Part shown: positions 25,898 through 34,452 of the stretch, piece by piece | Numbering within the stretch: position 1 is the stretch's first letter | How the letters are laid out: each line of letters starts with the position of its first letter | Translations under genes and position numbers: made by a program | Notes under the pieces: model-generated | What the model was told of the DNA's origin: nothing | What the model saw: the letters and a program-made list of their open reading frames with translations, nothing else | Databases searched by the model: none | Assembly: GCA_014649155.1 (NCBI GenBank) | Contig: BMSM01000037.1 | Span: 1 to 60,492 of the forward strand | DNA from: Streptomyces griseoviridis | GTDB taxonomy: Bacteria; Actinomycetota; Actinomycetes; Streptomycetales; Streptomycetaceae | Direction of reading: 5' to 3' | DNA: 60,492 nt

Positions 25898-26875
25898 TCA
25901 CCAGCGGCCGGGGGCGCTCCCGGTGAGCGGCTCGGAGGGGCGGCCGTCGACGCCGACCGGGACGTCACCGGCGAGCATCACCCGGTGCATGATCCTCGGG
26001 TGGTCCAGGTGCGTGTTGTCACCGGGCGCGAGGTGGATGGTGGCCCGGTTGTCCCAGAAGGCGACGCTGCCCGGCTCCCAGCGGAAGCGGACGGTGTACT
26101 CGGGCCGGGTCGCCTGCTCCAGGAGCACCTGCAGGATGCCCGCGCTCTCGGGGCGGGACAGGCCGGTGATCTGCTCGACGTAGTAGCCGTTGACGTAGAG
26201 GACGCGCTCCCCCGTCTCCGGGTGGACGCGGACCAGGGGGTGGACGGTGGCGATCTGGTGGTCGAGGAGGCGGCGGACGTAGGCGTCGTCGCCGGGGCGG
26301 GGCTGGTAGCCGACGCCGAGCCGGTGTTCGGCGCGCAGGCCGTCGGCGAACGCCCGCAGCGGCGCGGAGAGTCCGGCGTAGGCGGCGGCCAGGTTGGACC
26401 AGGTGGTGTCGCCGCCGTAGGGCGGTACGGTCTCGGCGCGCAGGATGGTCGCGGCCGGCGGGTCGACGCGGGCGCCGTGGTCGCAGTGCCAGCCGCGCAG
26501 CAGGGTGTGGCGGCGGCGCGCGAGCCACTCGTCGTGCTCCATCCCGAACCGTCCGCCCAGTTCCAGCCGGTCGGCGGTGGTCTCCACCTCGGGGACGTCC
26601 GGCGGCGACGCCTTGCCGCGCCGGGGCAGGACGACCGGTTCGCCGAACCGGCGGGCGAGGGCCACGTGCCCGGCGTGGTCCAGCCGCTGGCCGCGGAAGA
26701 ACACCACCTTCCAGCGCAGCACGGCCGCGCGGATGGCGGCGACCTGCGCGTCGTCGAGGTCCGCCGCGAGGTCGACGCCGGTGATGTCGGCGCCGATGTG
26801 TCCCGCGGCGGGCCGCACCTCGATGCCCGTACCCCGCCCTGCCGTCCGCTCCGCCGCGGCCTCGTCCGTCGTCAT
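25898..26875 (-). CDS. TauD/TfdA-family Fe(II)/2-oxoglutarate dioxygenase
   Basis: 325 residues. Iron ligands read WHCDHGARVDPPAAT (His-x-Asp) and IMHRVML (distal His with Arg for 2-oxoglutarate). GADITGVDLAADLDD at the N terminus is the TauD opening. Members oxidise sulfonates, phenoxyacids or amino acids; the substrate is not known here. The ATG has no evident ribosome site, so it may be leaderless or the start may be wrong. It is divergent from the aldo-keto reductase gene. Confidence 0.85.
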   Translation of the reverse strand: MTTDEAAAERTAGRGTGIEVRPAAGHIGADITGVDLAADLDDAQVAAIRAAVLRWKVVFFRGQRLDHAGHVALARRFGEPVVLPRRGKASPPDVPEVETTADRLELGGRFGMEHDEWLARRRHTLLRGWHCDHGARVDPPAATILRAETVPPYGGDTTWSNLAAAYAGLSAPLRAFADGLRAEHRLGVGYQPRPGDDAYVRRLLDHQIATVHPLVRVHPETGERVLYVNGYYVEQITGLSRPESAGILQVLLEQATRPEYTVRFRWEPGSVAFWDNRATIHLAPGDNTHLDHPRIMHRVMLAGDVPVGVDGRPSEPLTGSAPGRW

Positions 26876-27008
26876 GCCAAAGATCGTGACAGCCCGCGCG
26901 CGGTATGGCGAGAGCGCCTCGGGGCGCGACGCCGGGTTGATCATCGCGGTGCCGTCCCGGACGCTGGAGGAGTACCCGTATCCGTACGCAGTCGAGAGAG
27001 GTCCTCCC

Positions 27009-27839
27009 GTGAGCAGCATTCCGGCACATCCGCTCAACGACGGCACCGCCTTCCCCGCCCTGGGGCTGGGCACCTGGCCGATGGACGACGCCGAGGCGCG
27101 GCGGGCGGTGGCCGAGGCGCTCGGCGCGGGCTACCGCCTGGTCGACACGGCGGCCAACTACCGCAACGAGACCGGCGTCGGCCTGGGGCTCACCGACTCG
27201 GGCGTGCCCCGCGAGGAGATCGTCCTCACCACCAAGCTGCCCGGCCGGCACCACGGCTACGAGGAGACCCTCGCCTCCTTCGAGCAGTCCCGCGCCCGGC
27301 TCGGCGTGGACTACGTCGACCTGTACCTGATCCACTGGCCGCTGCCCCGCGCCGACCGGTACGTCGACTCCTGGAAGGCCATGATCAAGCTGCGCGAGGA
27401 GGGCCTGGTCCGGTCGATCGGCGTCTCGAACTTCACCGCGGAGCACATCGAGCGCCTGGAGAAGGAGACCGGGGTGCTGCCCTCCGTCAACCAGATCGAG
27501 CTGCACCCGCTGTTCCCCCAGGAGGAGCTGCGCGCCTTCCACGAGCGCAAGGGCGTCCGCACCGAGAGCTGGAGCCCGCTGGGCCGGGGCAGCGACCTGC
27601 TGGCCGACCCGGCGATCGCGGCCGTGGCCGACGCGCACGGGGTGACGCCGGGTCAGGCGGTGCTGCGCTGGCACGTGCAGCTCGGCGCGGTGCCGGTGCC
27701 GAAGTCGGCGGACCCGGTGCGGCAGCGGCAGAACCTGGACGTCTTCGGTTTCGAGCTGGACGCGGAGCAGATGCGGGCGATCGCGGACCGGCCGCACCGC
27801 AGGCTCGGCGGCGACCCCGAGGTGCACGAGGAGTTCTGA
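27009..27839 (+). CDS. aldo-keto reductase
   Basis: 276 residues, AKR5-like. The tetrad is visible: Asp in YRLVDTAANYRNE, Tyr of the same block, Lys in VLTTKLPG and His in LIHWPLP. The cofactor tail has VPKSADPVRQRQNLDVF, which fits NADPH. The start is a GTG after AGAGAGG. It shares a 133-base divergent region with the dioxygenase. Confidence 0.9.
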   Translation: MSSIPAHPLNDGTAFPALGLGTWPMDDAEARRAVAEALGAGYRLVDTAANYRNETGVGLGLTDSGVPREEIVLTTKLPGRHHGYEETLASFEQSRARLGVDYVDLYLIHWPLPRADRYVDSWKAMIKLREEGLVRSIGVSNFTAEHIERLEKETGVLPSVNQIELHPLFPQEELRAFHERKGVRTESWSPLGRGSDLLADPAIAAVADAHGVTPGQAVLRWHVQLGAVPVPKSADPVRQRQNLDVFGFELDAEQMRAIADRPHRRLGGDPEVHEEF

Positions 27840-27867
27840 GCGGGGGCCGGGCGCGTGCGGCGGCGGG

Positions 27868-30225
27868 TCAGTCCTGCTCGGGGAGCGGCTGCTCGGCCCA
27901 GATGGTCTTGCCGCCGCCGGTCTGCCGGCTGCCCCAGCGCTGGGTGAGCTGGGCGACCAGCAGCAGTCCCCGGCCTCCCTCGTCGAAGGCGTGCGCCCGG
28001 CGCAAGTGCGGTGAGGTGGAACTGCCGTCGGAGACCTCGCAGATCAGGCTGTGGTCGCGGATGAGCCGCAGCTGGATGGGAGGTTCGCCGTAGCGGATGG
28101 CGTTGGTGACGAGTTCGCTGACGACCAGTTCGGTGACGAACGCGGTCTCCGCGAGGCCCCAGGCGGCCAGCCGGTCCATGACGGAGGTCCGCACCGCGGC
28201 CACCTGCGCCGGGTCGGGCGCGATGTCCCAGGTGGCGACCTGGTCCGCGCCCAGCGCCCGGGTACGGGCCAGCAGCAGGGCCACGTCGTCGCCGGGTTCC
28301 TCGGGCAGCACGGCCTTGAGCACCGAGTCGCACAGGGCGTCCAGGGAGGCGGCGGGCGCGGTCAGGGCGCGGCACAGCTCGGCGGTGGCGTGGTCGATGT
28401 CGCGGTCCCGGTCCTCGATCAGGCCGTCGGTGTAGAGGGCGACGACGGAGCCCTCGGGCAGTTCCAGCTCGGTCGCCTCGAACGGCAGGCCGCCGACGCC
28501 GAGCGGTGGTCCGGCGGACATGGCGACCAGGGTCGCGGTGCCGTCGGGGAGCACGACGGCGGGCGCGGGATGGCCGGCGGCGGCCAGGGTGAGGCGGCGG
28601 GTGACCGGGTCGTAGACGGCGTAGAGGCAGGTGGCGCCCAGTTCGGCGGCCTCGTCGCCCGCGCCGTCGACGGTGAGGTGGGTGACCAGGTCGTCGAGGT
28701 GGGTGAGGAGTTCGTCGGGCGGCAGGTCCACGTCGGCGAGGGCGCGGACGGCCGTGCACAGCCGGCCCATGGTGGCCGAGGAGGGGATGCCGTGGCCGAC
28801 GACGTCCCCGACGACGAGGGCGACCCGGCTGCCGGAGAGCGGGATCACGTCGAACCAGTCGCCGCCGATCCCGGCCGCCGACCCCGACGGCAGATAGCGG
28901 TGGGCCGCCTCCACCGCGACCTGCCCCGGCAGGCCGGTGGGGAGCAGGCTGTGCTGGAGGGCCAGCGCGGTGCCGCGTTCCCGGGCGAAACGGCGGGCGT
29001 TGTCCACGCAGACGGCGGCCCGGCTGGCGAGTTCCTCGGCCAGGACGACGTCGTCGCCGACGTAGGGCTCCCGCGGGGCCGCGACGGCGAGCAGGACGAC
29101 GCCGAGGACGGTGCCGCGCGAGCGCAGGGGCACCGCCAGGGCCGAGCGGACGGTGCCGCGCCAGTCGCGGTTGTGCGGGGCCTGCTCGTTGCGCAGCCGC
29201 ATCCAGCGCTCGAAGTCGGGCTCGCCGGGGCTGCCGAGCACCGTCCGGCCCTCCCGGAGCGCGCGGGCGGTCGCCGAGTACGGCGGGTGGACGACCTGTT
29301 CGCCCAGATGGGGGGTGGGCCGGGGGTAGCCCTCTCGCGCGGAGCTGTGCGCGACCCGGCGCAGGGAGACGTCGGCGGCGTCGGTCATGGCCGGCTCGTC
29401 GATGCCGAGCACCCAGTCGAGCAGGTCGACGGCGGCGAAGTCGGCCAGGTCCGGCACGAGCAGCCCGATCAGCTCCTCGGCGGTGCGGACGACGTCCAGG
29501 GTGGTGCCGATGCCCGCCGCGGCCTCGTTGAGCAGGGCCAGGCGACGGCGGGCCCGGTGCTGCTCGGTGGTCTCGAAGCCGGCCATGGCGACGGCGGTGA
29601 CCGCGCCGGACGCGTCGCGCACCGGCCACATCTCCACGCGCCAGGCGTGCTCGCCGAGCGGGGAGGAGGCCGGGGAGGTGGTGTCGTAGTACGCGGGGCG
29701 GCCGGTCTCGGCCACCTGGCGCAGGTGCCGGTCGAAGCCCGAGCCGTTGGCGGAGACGTCCTCCATGACCTCCGGGAGGCGCCGTCCGAGCAGGTCCTGC
29801 TCGGACACCCCGAGCATCCGCTGCGCGGTGTCGTTGACGCCCAGGTAGCGCTGGGTGGTGTCGTGCACGGACATCGGCAGGGAGGACTGCTGGAAGGTCT
29901 CCCCGGTGAGGACGGGCGGGCCGCCGGGGCGCTCGGCGGTGACCGCGTACCCGCCCGGTGCGCCGTCCGCCGTCAGCAGCGGCCAGCCGCGCAGGTGGAG
30001 CACCACCGTGGAGCCGTCCCGGTGGCGCACCAGCGCCGTGCCCGACAGCGCGGTCACGGCGCCGGGCGGGGGGTCGTGGGCGAGCAGGTCGCGCGCGGGC
30101 CGGCCGACGGCCTCGCCGGCCGGGTACCCGGTCAGGTGCCGGGCACCCTCGCTCCACCCCGTCACCAGGCCCTCGGTGTCCACGACCGCCGCAGCGGGGA
30201 CGTGCTCCATGCCGTCCAGGATCAT
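27868..30225 (-). CDS. PAS-PAS-GAF-SpoIIE phosphatase with HATPase domain
   Basis: 785 residues. Two PAS-like segments (about 10-95 and 110-215) are followed by a GAF domain (about 225-375). A PP2C/SpoIIE phosphatase follows (about 395-610; GGDWFDV, VVGDVVGHGIP, LYTDGLIED). At the C-terminus is an RsbW-like HATPase (ELVVSELVTNAIRYG, DEGGRGLLLV). This fuses phosphatase and anti-sigma kinase functions in one protein, a known Streptomyces architecture that integrates redox or energy signals. It follows the peroxiredoxin by four bases, so an oxidative cue is plausible. An alternative start is the ATG at 30210. Confidence 0.85.
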   Translation of the reverse strand: MILDGMEHVPAAAVVDTEGLVTGWSEGARHLTGYPAGEAVGRPARDLLAHDPPPGAVTALSGTALVRHRDGSTVVLHLRGWPLLTADGAPGGYAVTAERPGGPPVLTGETFQQSSLPMSVHDTTQRYLGVNDTAQRMLGVSEQDLLGRRLPEVMEDVSANGSGFDRHLRQVAETGRPAYYDTTSPASSPLGEHAWRVEMWPVRDASGAVTAVAMAGFETTEQHRARRRLALLNEAAAGIGTTLDVVRTAEELIGLLVPDLADFAAVDLLDWVLGIDEPAMTDAADVSLRRVAHSSAREGYPRPTPHLGEQVVHPPYSATARALREGRTVLGSPGEPDFERWMRLRNEQAPHNRDWRGTVRSALAVPLRSRGTVLGVVLLAVAAPREPYVGDDVVLAEELASRAAVCVDNARRFARERGTALALQHSLLPTGLPGQVAVEAAHRYLPSGSAAGIGGDWFDVIPLSGSRVALVVGDVVGHGIPSSATMGRLCTAVRALADVDLPPDELLTHLDDLVTHLTVDGAGDEAAELGATCLYAVYDPVTRRLTLAAAGHPAPAVVLPDGTATLVAMSAGPPLGVGGLPFEATELELPEGSVVALYTDGLIEDRDRDIDHATAELCRALTAPAASLDALCDSVLKAVLPEEPGDDVALLLARTRALGADQVATWDIAPDPAQVAAVRTSVMDRLAAWGLAETAFVTELVVSELVTNAIRYGEPPIQLRLIRDHSLICEVSDGSSTSPHLRRAHAFDEGGRGLLLVAQLTQRWGSRQTGGGKTIWAEQPLPEQD

Positions 30226-30229
30226 CCCT

Positions 30230-30739
30230 TTACGTCCCGCTATCAACCGCTGTCGGTCCGGATGCGGCGCCCGGCGGCCGGTGGGCGCGCAGCGCGGCCA
30301 GGGCCCGGTCGGCGTAGGCGGCCATCCGCAGCTCGCTGCGGACGACGTCGAGCACGGTGCGGTCCTCGGCGATGACGAAGGTGACGCGCCTGGTCGGGGC
30401 GAGGGCGAAGCCGCGCCGCACCCCGTACCGTTCACGGACGGTGCCGTCGGGGTCGGACAGCAGCGGCATGCCGAGCCCGTGCCGGCCGGCGAACTCCTGC
30501 TGGCGTTCGACGGGGTCGCCGCTGATGCCGGCCGGCCGGGCGCCGACGGCGGCGAACTCGGCGGCCAGGTCGCGGAAGTGGCAGGCCTCGGCGGTGCAGC
30601 CGGGGGTGAGCGCGGCGGGGTAGAAGAACAGCACCAGGGGGCCGTCGGCGAGCAGGCCGGTCAGGGTGCGCTCGGTGCCGGTCTCGTCCGGAAGGGTGAA
30701 GTCCGGGGCGGTGTCGCCGGGCCCGGGACGCCCGCTCAC
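30230..30739 (-). CDS. BCP/PrxQ-type peroxiredoxin
   Basis: 169 residues, thioredoxin fold. Cys in ALTPGCTAEACHF gives the peroxidatic Cys and a second Cys five residues on, the intramolecular pair of the PrxQ/BCP group. It reduces peroxides in the cytosol. The GTG start overlaps the DoxX stop by four bases (GTGA), and the phosphatase starts four bases after its TAA, so the three genes form one operon. Confidence 0.85.
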   Translation of the reverse strand: MSGRPGPGDTAPDFTLPDETGTERTLTGLLADGPLVLFFYPAALTPGCTAEACHFRDLAAEFAAVGARPAGISGDPVERQQEFAGRHGLGMPLLSDPDGTVRERYGVRRGFALAPTRRVTFVIAEDRTVLDVVRSELRMAAYADRALAALRAHRPPGAASGPTAVDSGT

Positions 30740-31116
30740 GCCTGCCCCCGCGGGTTCCGGGCGACGCCGCGGGCCCACAGCACCAGCGGGATCTGGAGCG
30801 GCAGCCGTCCGTAGGCGACGGCCTTCTGCGGTGCGGGGCGGTGGCGCCAGTCCGCGGCCATCTTGACGTTGGCCGGGAAGACCCCGACGAAGAACGCCGT
30901 CGCGGCGCGCGCGGCGAGGGGACGGGTACGCGGCAGGGCGAGGCCGGCGGCGAGGGCGAGTTCGGCGGCGCCGCTGGCGTAGGTCCAGGTCCGGGGGGCG
31001 CCCGGCAGGGCGCGCGGCACGATGGCGTCGAAGACACGTGGGGCGGCGAAGTGGGCGGCGCCCGCTGTGGCCAGCAGACCGGCCAGCAGCAGGGGCGAGC
31101 GTGCGGAGCGGGGCAT
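30736..31116 (-). CDS. DoxX-like small membrane protein
   Basis: 126 residues and four hydrophobic spans, with APRVFDAIVPRALPGAPRTWTYASG and VGVFPANVKMAADWRHRP, the typical DoxX-like pattern. Related proteins couple membrane thiol or redox handling to detoxification. It is the first gene of the DoxX-peroxiredoxin-phosphatase operon. It is not closely similar to the DoxX-family protein at 8292. Confidence 0.75.
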   Translation of the reverse strand: MPRSARSPLLLAGLLATAGAAHFAAPRVFDAIVPRALPGAPRTWTYASGAAELALAAGLALPRTRPLAARAATAFFVGVFPANVKMAADWRHRPAPQKAVAYGRLPLQIPLVLWARGVARNPRGQA

Positions 31117-31176
31117 GGGTCTCCTCCTCGGAGAGGGCGGGCGCGCGCGATATTACTCGGCGGTAAGAGGGGTGGG

Positions 31177-31264
31177 GGGCGGGACCCTGCGAGGGGAGGG
31201 CGGGACCCTGCGAGGGGAGGGCGGGACCCCCGTCGGGGTGGGGGCGGGACCCCCGTCGGGGTGG
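31177..31264. repeat. tandem repeat: two 21-bp and two 23-bp units
   Basis: Two perfect 21-bp copies (31177-31197, 31198-31218) are followed by two perfect 23-bp copies (31219-31241, 31242-31264). All begin GGGCGGGACCC. The two unit types share their first 11 bases and then differ, which indicates two successive duplications. Confidence 0.85.
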
Positions 31265-31345
31265 GGGCGGCGCGCGGACGCGGGCGGCATGTGGGATGGG
31301 GGTGTTGATCCGGTCGGCGGGGGGCAGGGCAGGACCGGGCCGGTG

Positions 31346-31592
31346 GTACGGGGCGGGGGGCCGGTCGGCGGTACGGGGCGCGGGAGGGGACCTGAGCGGC
31401 GTTACGGGGCGCGGGGCCGGTCGGCGGTACGGGGCAAGGGAGGGAGCCCGAGCGGCGGTACGGGGCGAGGGAGGGGACCCGAGCGGCGCTACGGGGCGCG
31501 GGGCCGGTCGGTGCTACGGGGCAGGGAGGGAGCCCGAGCGACGTTACGGGGCGCGGGAGGGAGCTACGGGGCGCGGGAGGGGCCGCTCGGCG
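31346..31592. repeat. modular tandem array with NTACGGGGC units
   Basis: Nine units start at 31346, 31371, 31402, 31427, 31458, 31489, 31514, 31544 and 31564. Each opens with NTACGGGGC. Two module types alternate: a 25-base type ending in CCGGTCGGNG (units 1, 3, 6) and a 30-31-base type ending in GAGCGNCG (units 2, 4, 5, 7). Units 8 and 9 are degenerate. Runs of four or more G occur in every unit, so G-quadruplexes are possible. Confidence 0.85.
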
Positions 31593-31622
31593 GCGCAGGG
31601 CGTGGACGCAAGCCCGCCCGGC

Positions 31623-31741
31623 GGCACGAGGCGGGGACACGGTCACCCGGCCGTACGGGCGCGGACACGCAGGCGCGGCGGCACGAGGCGGGGACACCGG
31701 CCCGCGCAGCGGCACGAGGCGGGGACACCGGCCCGCGCGGC
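31623..31741. repeat. 31-bp direct repeat, three copies
   Basis: GGCACGAGGCGGGGACAC starts at 31623, 31680 and 31711. The last two copies are head to tail and differ only near their ends; the first is partial. The copy with its flank is about 31 bases long. Confidence 0.75.
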
Positions 31742-32096
31742 GGCGCGGGGCACGAGCGGCGGCCCTCGGCGGCACGGGCGGGCCCGGTCCCATCCGGCGG
31801 CGCGGGGTCGCGGACGCGGCCCCGCCCAGCACCGCGCACACGGGCGCGGAACCCGCGGCGGCACGGAGCCACCCGGCGGTGCAGGGGCGGGCACGCCCCC
31901 GGCGAAGCGGGCGCGGGCGTGGGCCCGCTCGGCGGAAGGCGGGACGGGAGCGGATGCCCCCTCGGCATCGCAGGGCGGCCTGCGGACCCCCTCACCGGTA
32001 CGGACGGGGACGCGGCGGCCTCGGGGGAACGGGCTGCCCCTCCGGGTCGGCGCCCGGCAGGGCCCCGCGCCCGGCAGGGCCCCCGCGCCCCCGGTC

Positions 32097-33173
32097 TCAG
32101 AGCCGCGCCCCCCGCCGCTCCCCGCGCAGCAGCCAGGCCAGGTACGCACCGCCGGCCACGCCGGTGAGGACGCCGACCGGGAGCAGGGCCGAGCCGGTCA
32201 GGCGCTGGGTGGCGAGGTCGGCCGCGGCGAGCAGGAGGGCGCCCATCCAGGCGGCGGGCAGCACGTTGGGCCCGGCCGCGCGGGTCACCCGGCGGGCGAG
32301 CTGCGGCGCGGCCATGGCCACGAACGGGACCGGCCCGGCCGCCGCGACGGCCAGCGCCGTCAGGCCCGTACCGGCGGCCAGCAGGATCAGGCGGCTGCGC
32401 TCCGGCGGGACGCCCAGCGCGGCGGCGGTGTCGTCGCCCATCTCCAGCAGGGTCAGGCGCCGCGCGTACACCAGTACCACCGGCCCGAGCAGCGCCACGC
32501 CGAGCGCGGCGACGATGACGTCGCTCCAGTCCCGGGCGTTGAGCGAGCCGATCGTCCAGCTCGCCGCCTGCGCCGCCTTGCCGATGTCGGCCCGCAGGTA
32601 CAGGAAGTTGGTGGCGGCGCCCAGCACCGCGGAGGCGCCGATGCCGACCAGCACCAGCCGGTAGCCGTGCACCCCGCGCTTCCAGGCCAGCAGATAGACG
32701 GCCGCGGCCGTGGCGCAGCCGCCGAACACCGCGCCGATCGCCGTCTGCGCGGTGCCCGCGTCCAGGACGATGATGGCGACGAGCGCGCCGGCCGAGGCGC
32801 CGTTGCCGAAGCCGATGACGTCGGGGCTGCCGAGCGGGTTGCGGGTGAGCGACTGGAACACCGCGCCCGCCATGCCCATCCCGAACCCGACCAGCGCCGC
32901 GACCAGGGCGCGCGGCAGCCGCAGGTCGAGGACGACGAACTCCGCGCCCGGCGGCCCGTCGCCGGCGAGGGTGCGCACCACCTCGGCCGGGGAGAGCGCG
33001 TACGTCCCGGTGCCGAGGGCGAGGACCGTCGCGAAGGCGGCCAGCGCCGCCAGCGCCCCGCAGACCAGGACCGCCCGGGCGTCGAACCGCAGCGACCAGC
33101 GTCCGGTGCGCAGCACCCCGTGCCGCAGGCCCGCGCGGGCCGCGGGGCGCTTCTCGTCCCGTACCAGGCTCAC
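32097..33173 (-). CDS. FecCD-type siderophore ABC permease, second
   Basis: 358 residues, about nine hydrophobic spans. The GFGMGMAGAVFQSLTRNPLGSPDVIGFGNGASAGAL-type run (about residues 95-130) is the FecCD signature, with PVPFVAMAAPQLARRV before the C terminus. It is the membrane partner for a siderophore-binding protein and an ATPase. The GTG overlaps the stop of the other permease by four bases. No ATPase gene follows; the next 980 bases are repeats. Confidence 0.88.
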   Translation of the reverse strand: MSLVRDEKRPAARAGLRHGVLRTGRWSLRFDARAVLVCGALAALAAFATVLALGTGTYALSPAEVVRTLAGDGPPGAEFVVLDLRLPRALVAALVGFGMGMAGAVFQSLTRNPLGSPDVIGFGNGASAGALVAIIVLDAGTAQTAIGAVFGGCATAAAVYLLAWKRGVHGYRLVLVGIGASAVLGAATNFLYLRADIGKAAQAASWTIGSLNARDWSDVIVAALGVALLGPVVLVYARRLTLLEMGDDTAAALGVPPERSRLILLAAGTGLTALAVAAAGPVPFVAMAAPQLARRVTRAAGPNVLPAAWMGALLLAAADLATQRLTGSALLPVGVLTGVAGGAYLAWLLRGERRGARL

Positions 33174-34237
33174 AGCTGGGCCACCTTCCGCTGCCGTACG
33201 AGATGGATGAAGAGGAGCCCGCCGAGGAACGCGGTGACGGTGCCGACCTCGATCTCCGACGGCGGCACGACGACCCGGCCGATGACGTCCGAGACGAGCA
33301 GCAGCACCGGGGCGAACACCGCACAGTACGGCATGAGCCAGCGCGGGTCGGGGCCGCAGAAGGCGCGGGCGGCGTGCGGGATCATCAGGCCGATGAAGGC
33401 GATCGGCCCGCACACCGCGGTCGCGCTGCCGCACAGCAGGGTGATGGCGACGACGGAGAGCACCCGTACCCGCCGCACCCGGGTGCCGAGCGCCAGCGCG
33501 TGGTCCTCGCCGAGCGCGATCGCGCCGAGCGGCCGGGCCAGCGCGAAGGCGAGCAGCGCGCCGGCCGCGAGCAGCGGCGCCACGGTGAGCAGCAGGGACA
33601 CGTCGCGCTTGGCGAGGGTGCCGACCGACCAGTACCGCATCTCGTCCAGGGTGCTCAGATGCCACAGCGACAGGCCGTTGACGTAGCCGAACAGGGCCGC
33701 GTTGACGGCGGTCCCGGCGAGCGCGAGGCGGACCGGGGTGGCCCACCGGCCGCCGCCGAGGGCGTGCACCGCGGTGGCGGCGACGGCCGCGCCGGCCAGG
33801 GCGAACCACAGGTACCCCGTGAAGGAGGTGATGCGCAGGACGCCGATCGCGGTGACCACCGCCGCCGAGGCGCCCGCGTTGACCCCGAGCAGGCCGGGGT
33901 CGGCGAGCGGATTGCGGGTGAGGGTCTGCATGACCGCGCCGCCGAGGCCGAGGGCCGCGCCGACCGCGACGCCGATCAGGGTGCGCGGCAGCCTCAAGTC
34001 CCGCACGATCGCGTCGTTCTCGGTGCCCGACGGGGTGAACAGGCCGGACCAGACCTGGTCGAGGGGGATTCCCTTGGCGCCCACGGCCAGCGACAGGGCG
34101 AACGCGGCCGCCAGCAGCACCAGTCCGAGGAGCAGTCCGGCCGGGCGCAGCGCCCTCCGGGTGCGCGGGGCGCGGGAGCCGGCCGCCGGGTCGGGGGCCG
34201 TGTCCGGCGGCGGGGCGGGCGCGGTCACGGCGCTCAC
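33170..34237 (-). CDS. FecCD-type siderophore ABC permease, first
   Basis: 355 residues from the GTG, about nine to ten spans. GAVMQTLTRNPLADPGLLGVN is the FecCD signature and PIAFIGLMIPHAARAF the C-terminal one. Two starts are possible: this GTG, and a GTG at 34339 that would add a Pro-rich head and lie nearer the iron box. It is the first gene of a two-permease operon that diverges from the fes1 operon. Confidence 0.88.
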   Translation of the reverse strand: MSAVTAPAPPPDTAPDPAAGSRAPRTRRALRPAGLLLGLVLLAAAFALSLAVGAKGIPLDQVWSGLFTPSGTENDAIVRDLRLPRTLIGVAVGAALGLGGAVMQTLTRNPLADPGLLGVNAGASAAVVTAIGVLRITSFTGYLWFALAGAAVAATAVHALGGGRWATPVRLALAGTAVNAALFGYVNGLSLWHLSTLDEMRYWSVGTLAKRDVSLLLTVAPLLAAGALLAFALARPLGAIALGEDHALALGTRVRRVRVLSVVAITLLCGSATAVCGPIAFIGLMIPHAARAFCGPDPRWLMPYCAVFAPVLLLVSDVIGRVVVPPSEIEVGTVTAFLGGLLFIHLVRQRKVAQL

Positions 34238-34357
34238 GAGGCCGCCGCCGCGCGGGTTCGGCACCGGGCGCCGCGCCGGGTTCGGCGCCGGGTCGGACAC
34301 CGGGGGGCGGGCACCGTGTTCGGCCGGTGCAGTGCACACATTCCAATGGACATGTGG

Positions 34358-34376
34358 TTAGCTTAGGCTACCCTTA
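34358..34376. promoter_or_regulatory. iron box (DmdR/IdeR-type) between fecCD and fes1 operons
   Basis: TTAGCTTAGGCTACCCTTA matches the Streptomyces iron box (consensus near TTAGGTTAGGCTCACCTAA) at 15 of 19 positions. It lies between divergent operons, 120 bases upstream of the permease GTG and about 75 bases upstream of the fes1 ATG. It can serve both directions, with repression when iron is replete. Confidence 0.8.
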
Positions 34377-34452
34377 CCGTGCTGTTGACAGCTGGTCGAC
34401 AGCACCGACCGCCCTGTTGCACACCGCCGATCGTGGTTCACGGAGAACACCG

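Larger units (their letters stand above)
31117..32096. other. 980-bp gene-free G-rich repeat island
   Basis: No gene is supported. Long open frames on both strands come from high GC and repeats and show Gly/Arg or Pro/Ala low complexity without domain signatures. The plus strand is strongly G-rich from about 31170 to 31760. Three tandem repeat sets lie inside and are listed separately; the last 340 bases have no clear repeat. The island separates the DoxX operon from the FecCD operon. Confidence 0.6.

Noticed and set aside
26972..26995. Sigma-B promoter for the TauD dioxygenase
   Set aside because: GGGTAC occurs on the minus strand, but no GNNT lies at 14-16 bases; the only match is at 12.
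31346..31741. CRISPR array
   Set aside because: Units of 20-31 bp lie head to tail without unique spacers, and no cas gene is near.
31022..33686. Long plus-strand open frames across the repeat island and the permease genes
   Set aside because: They translate to Arg/Gly-rich repeats and then run antisense through two clear FecCD genes.
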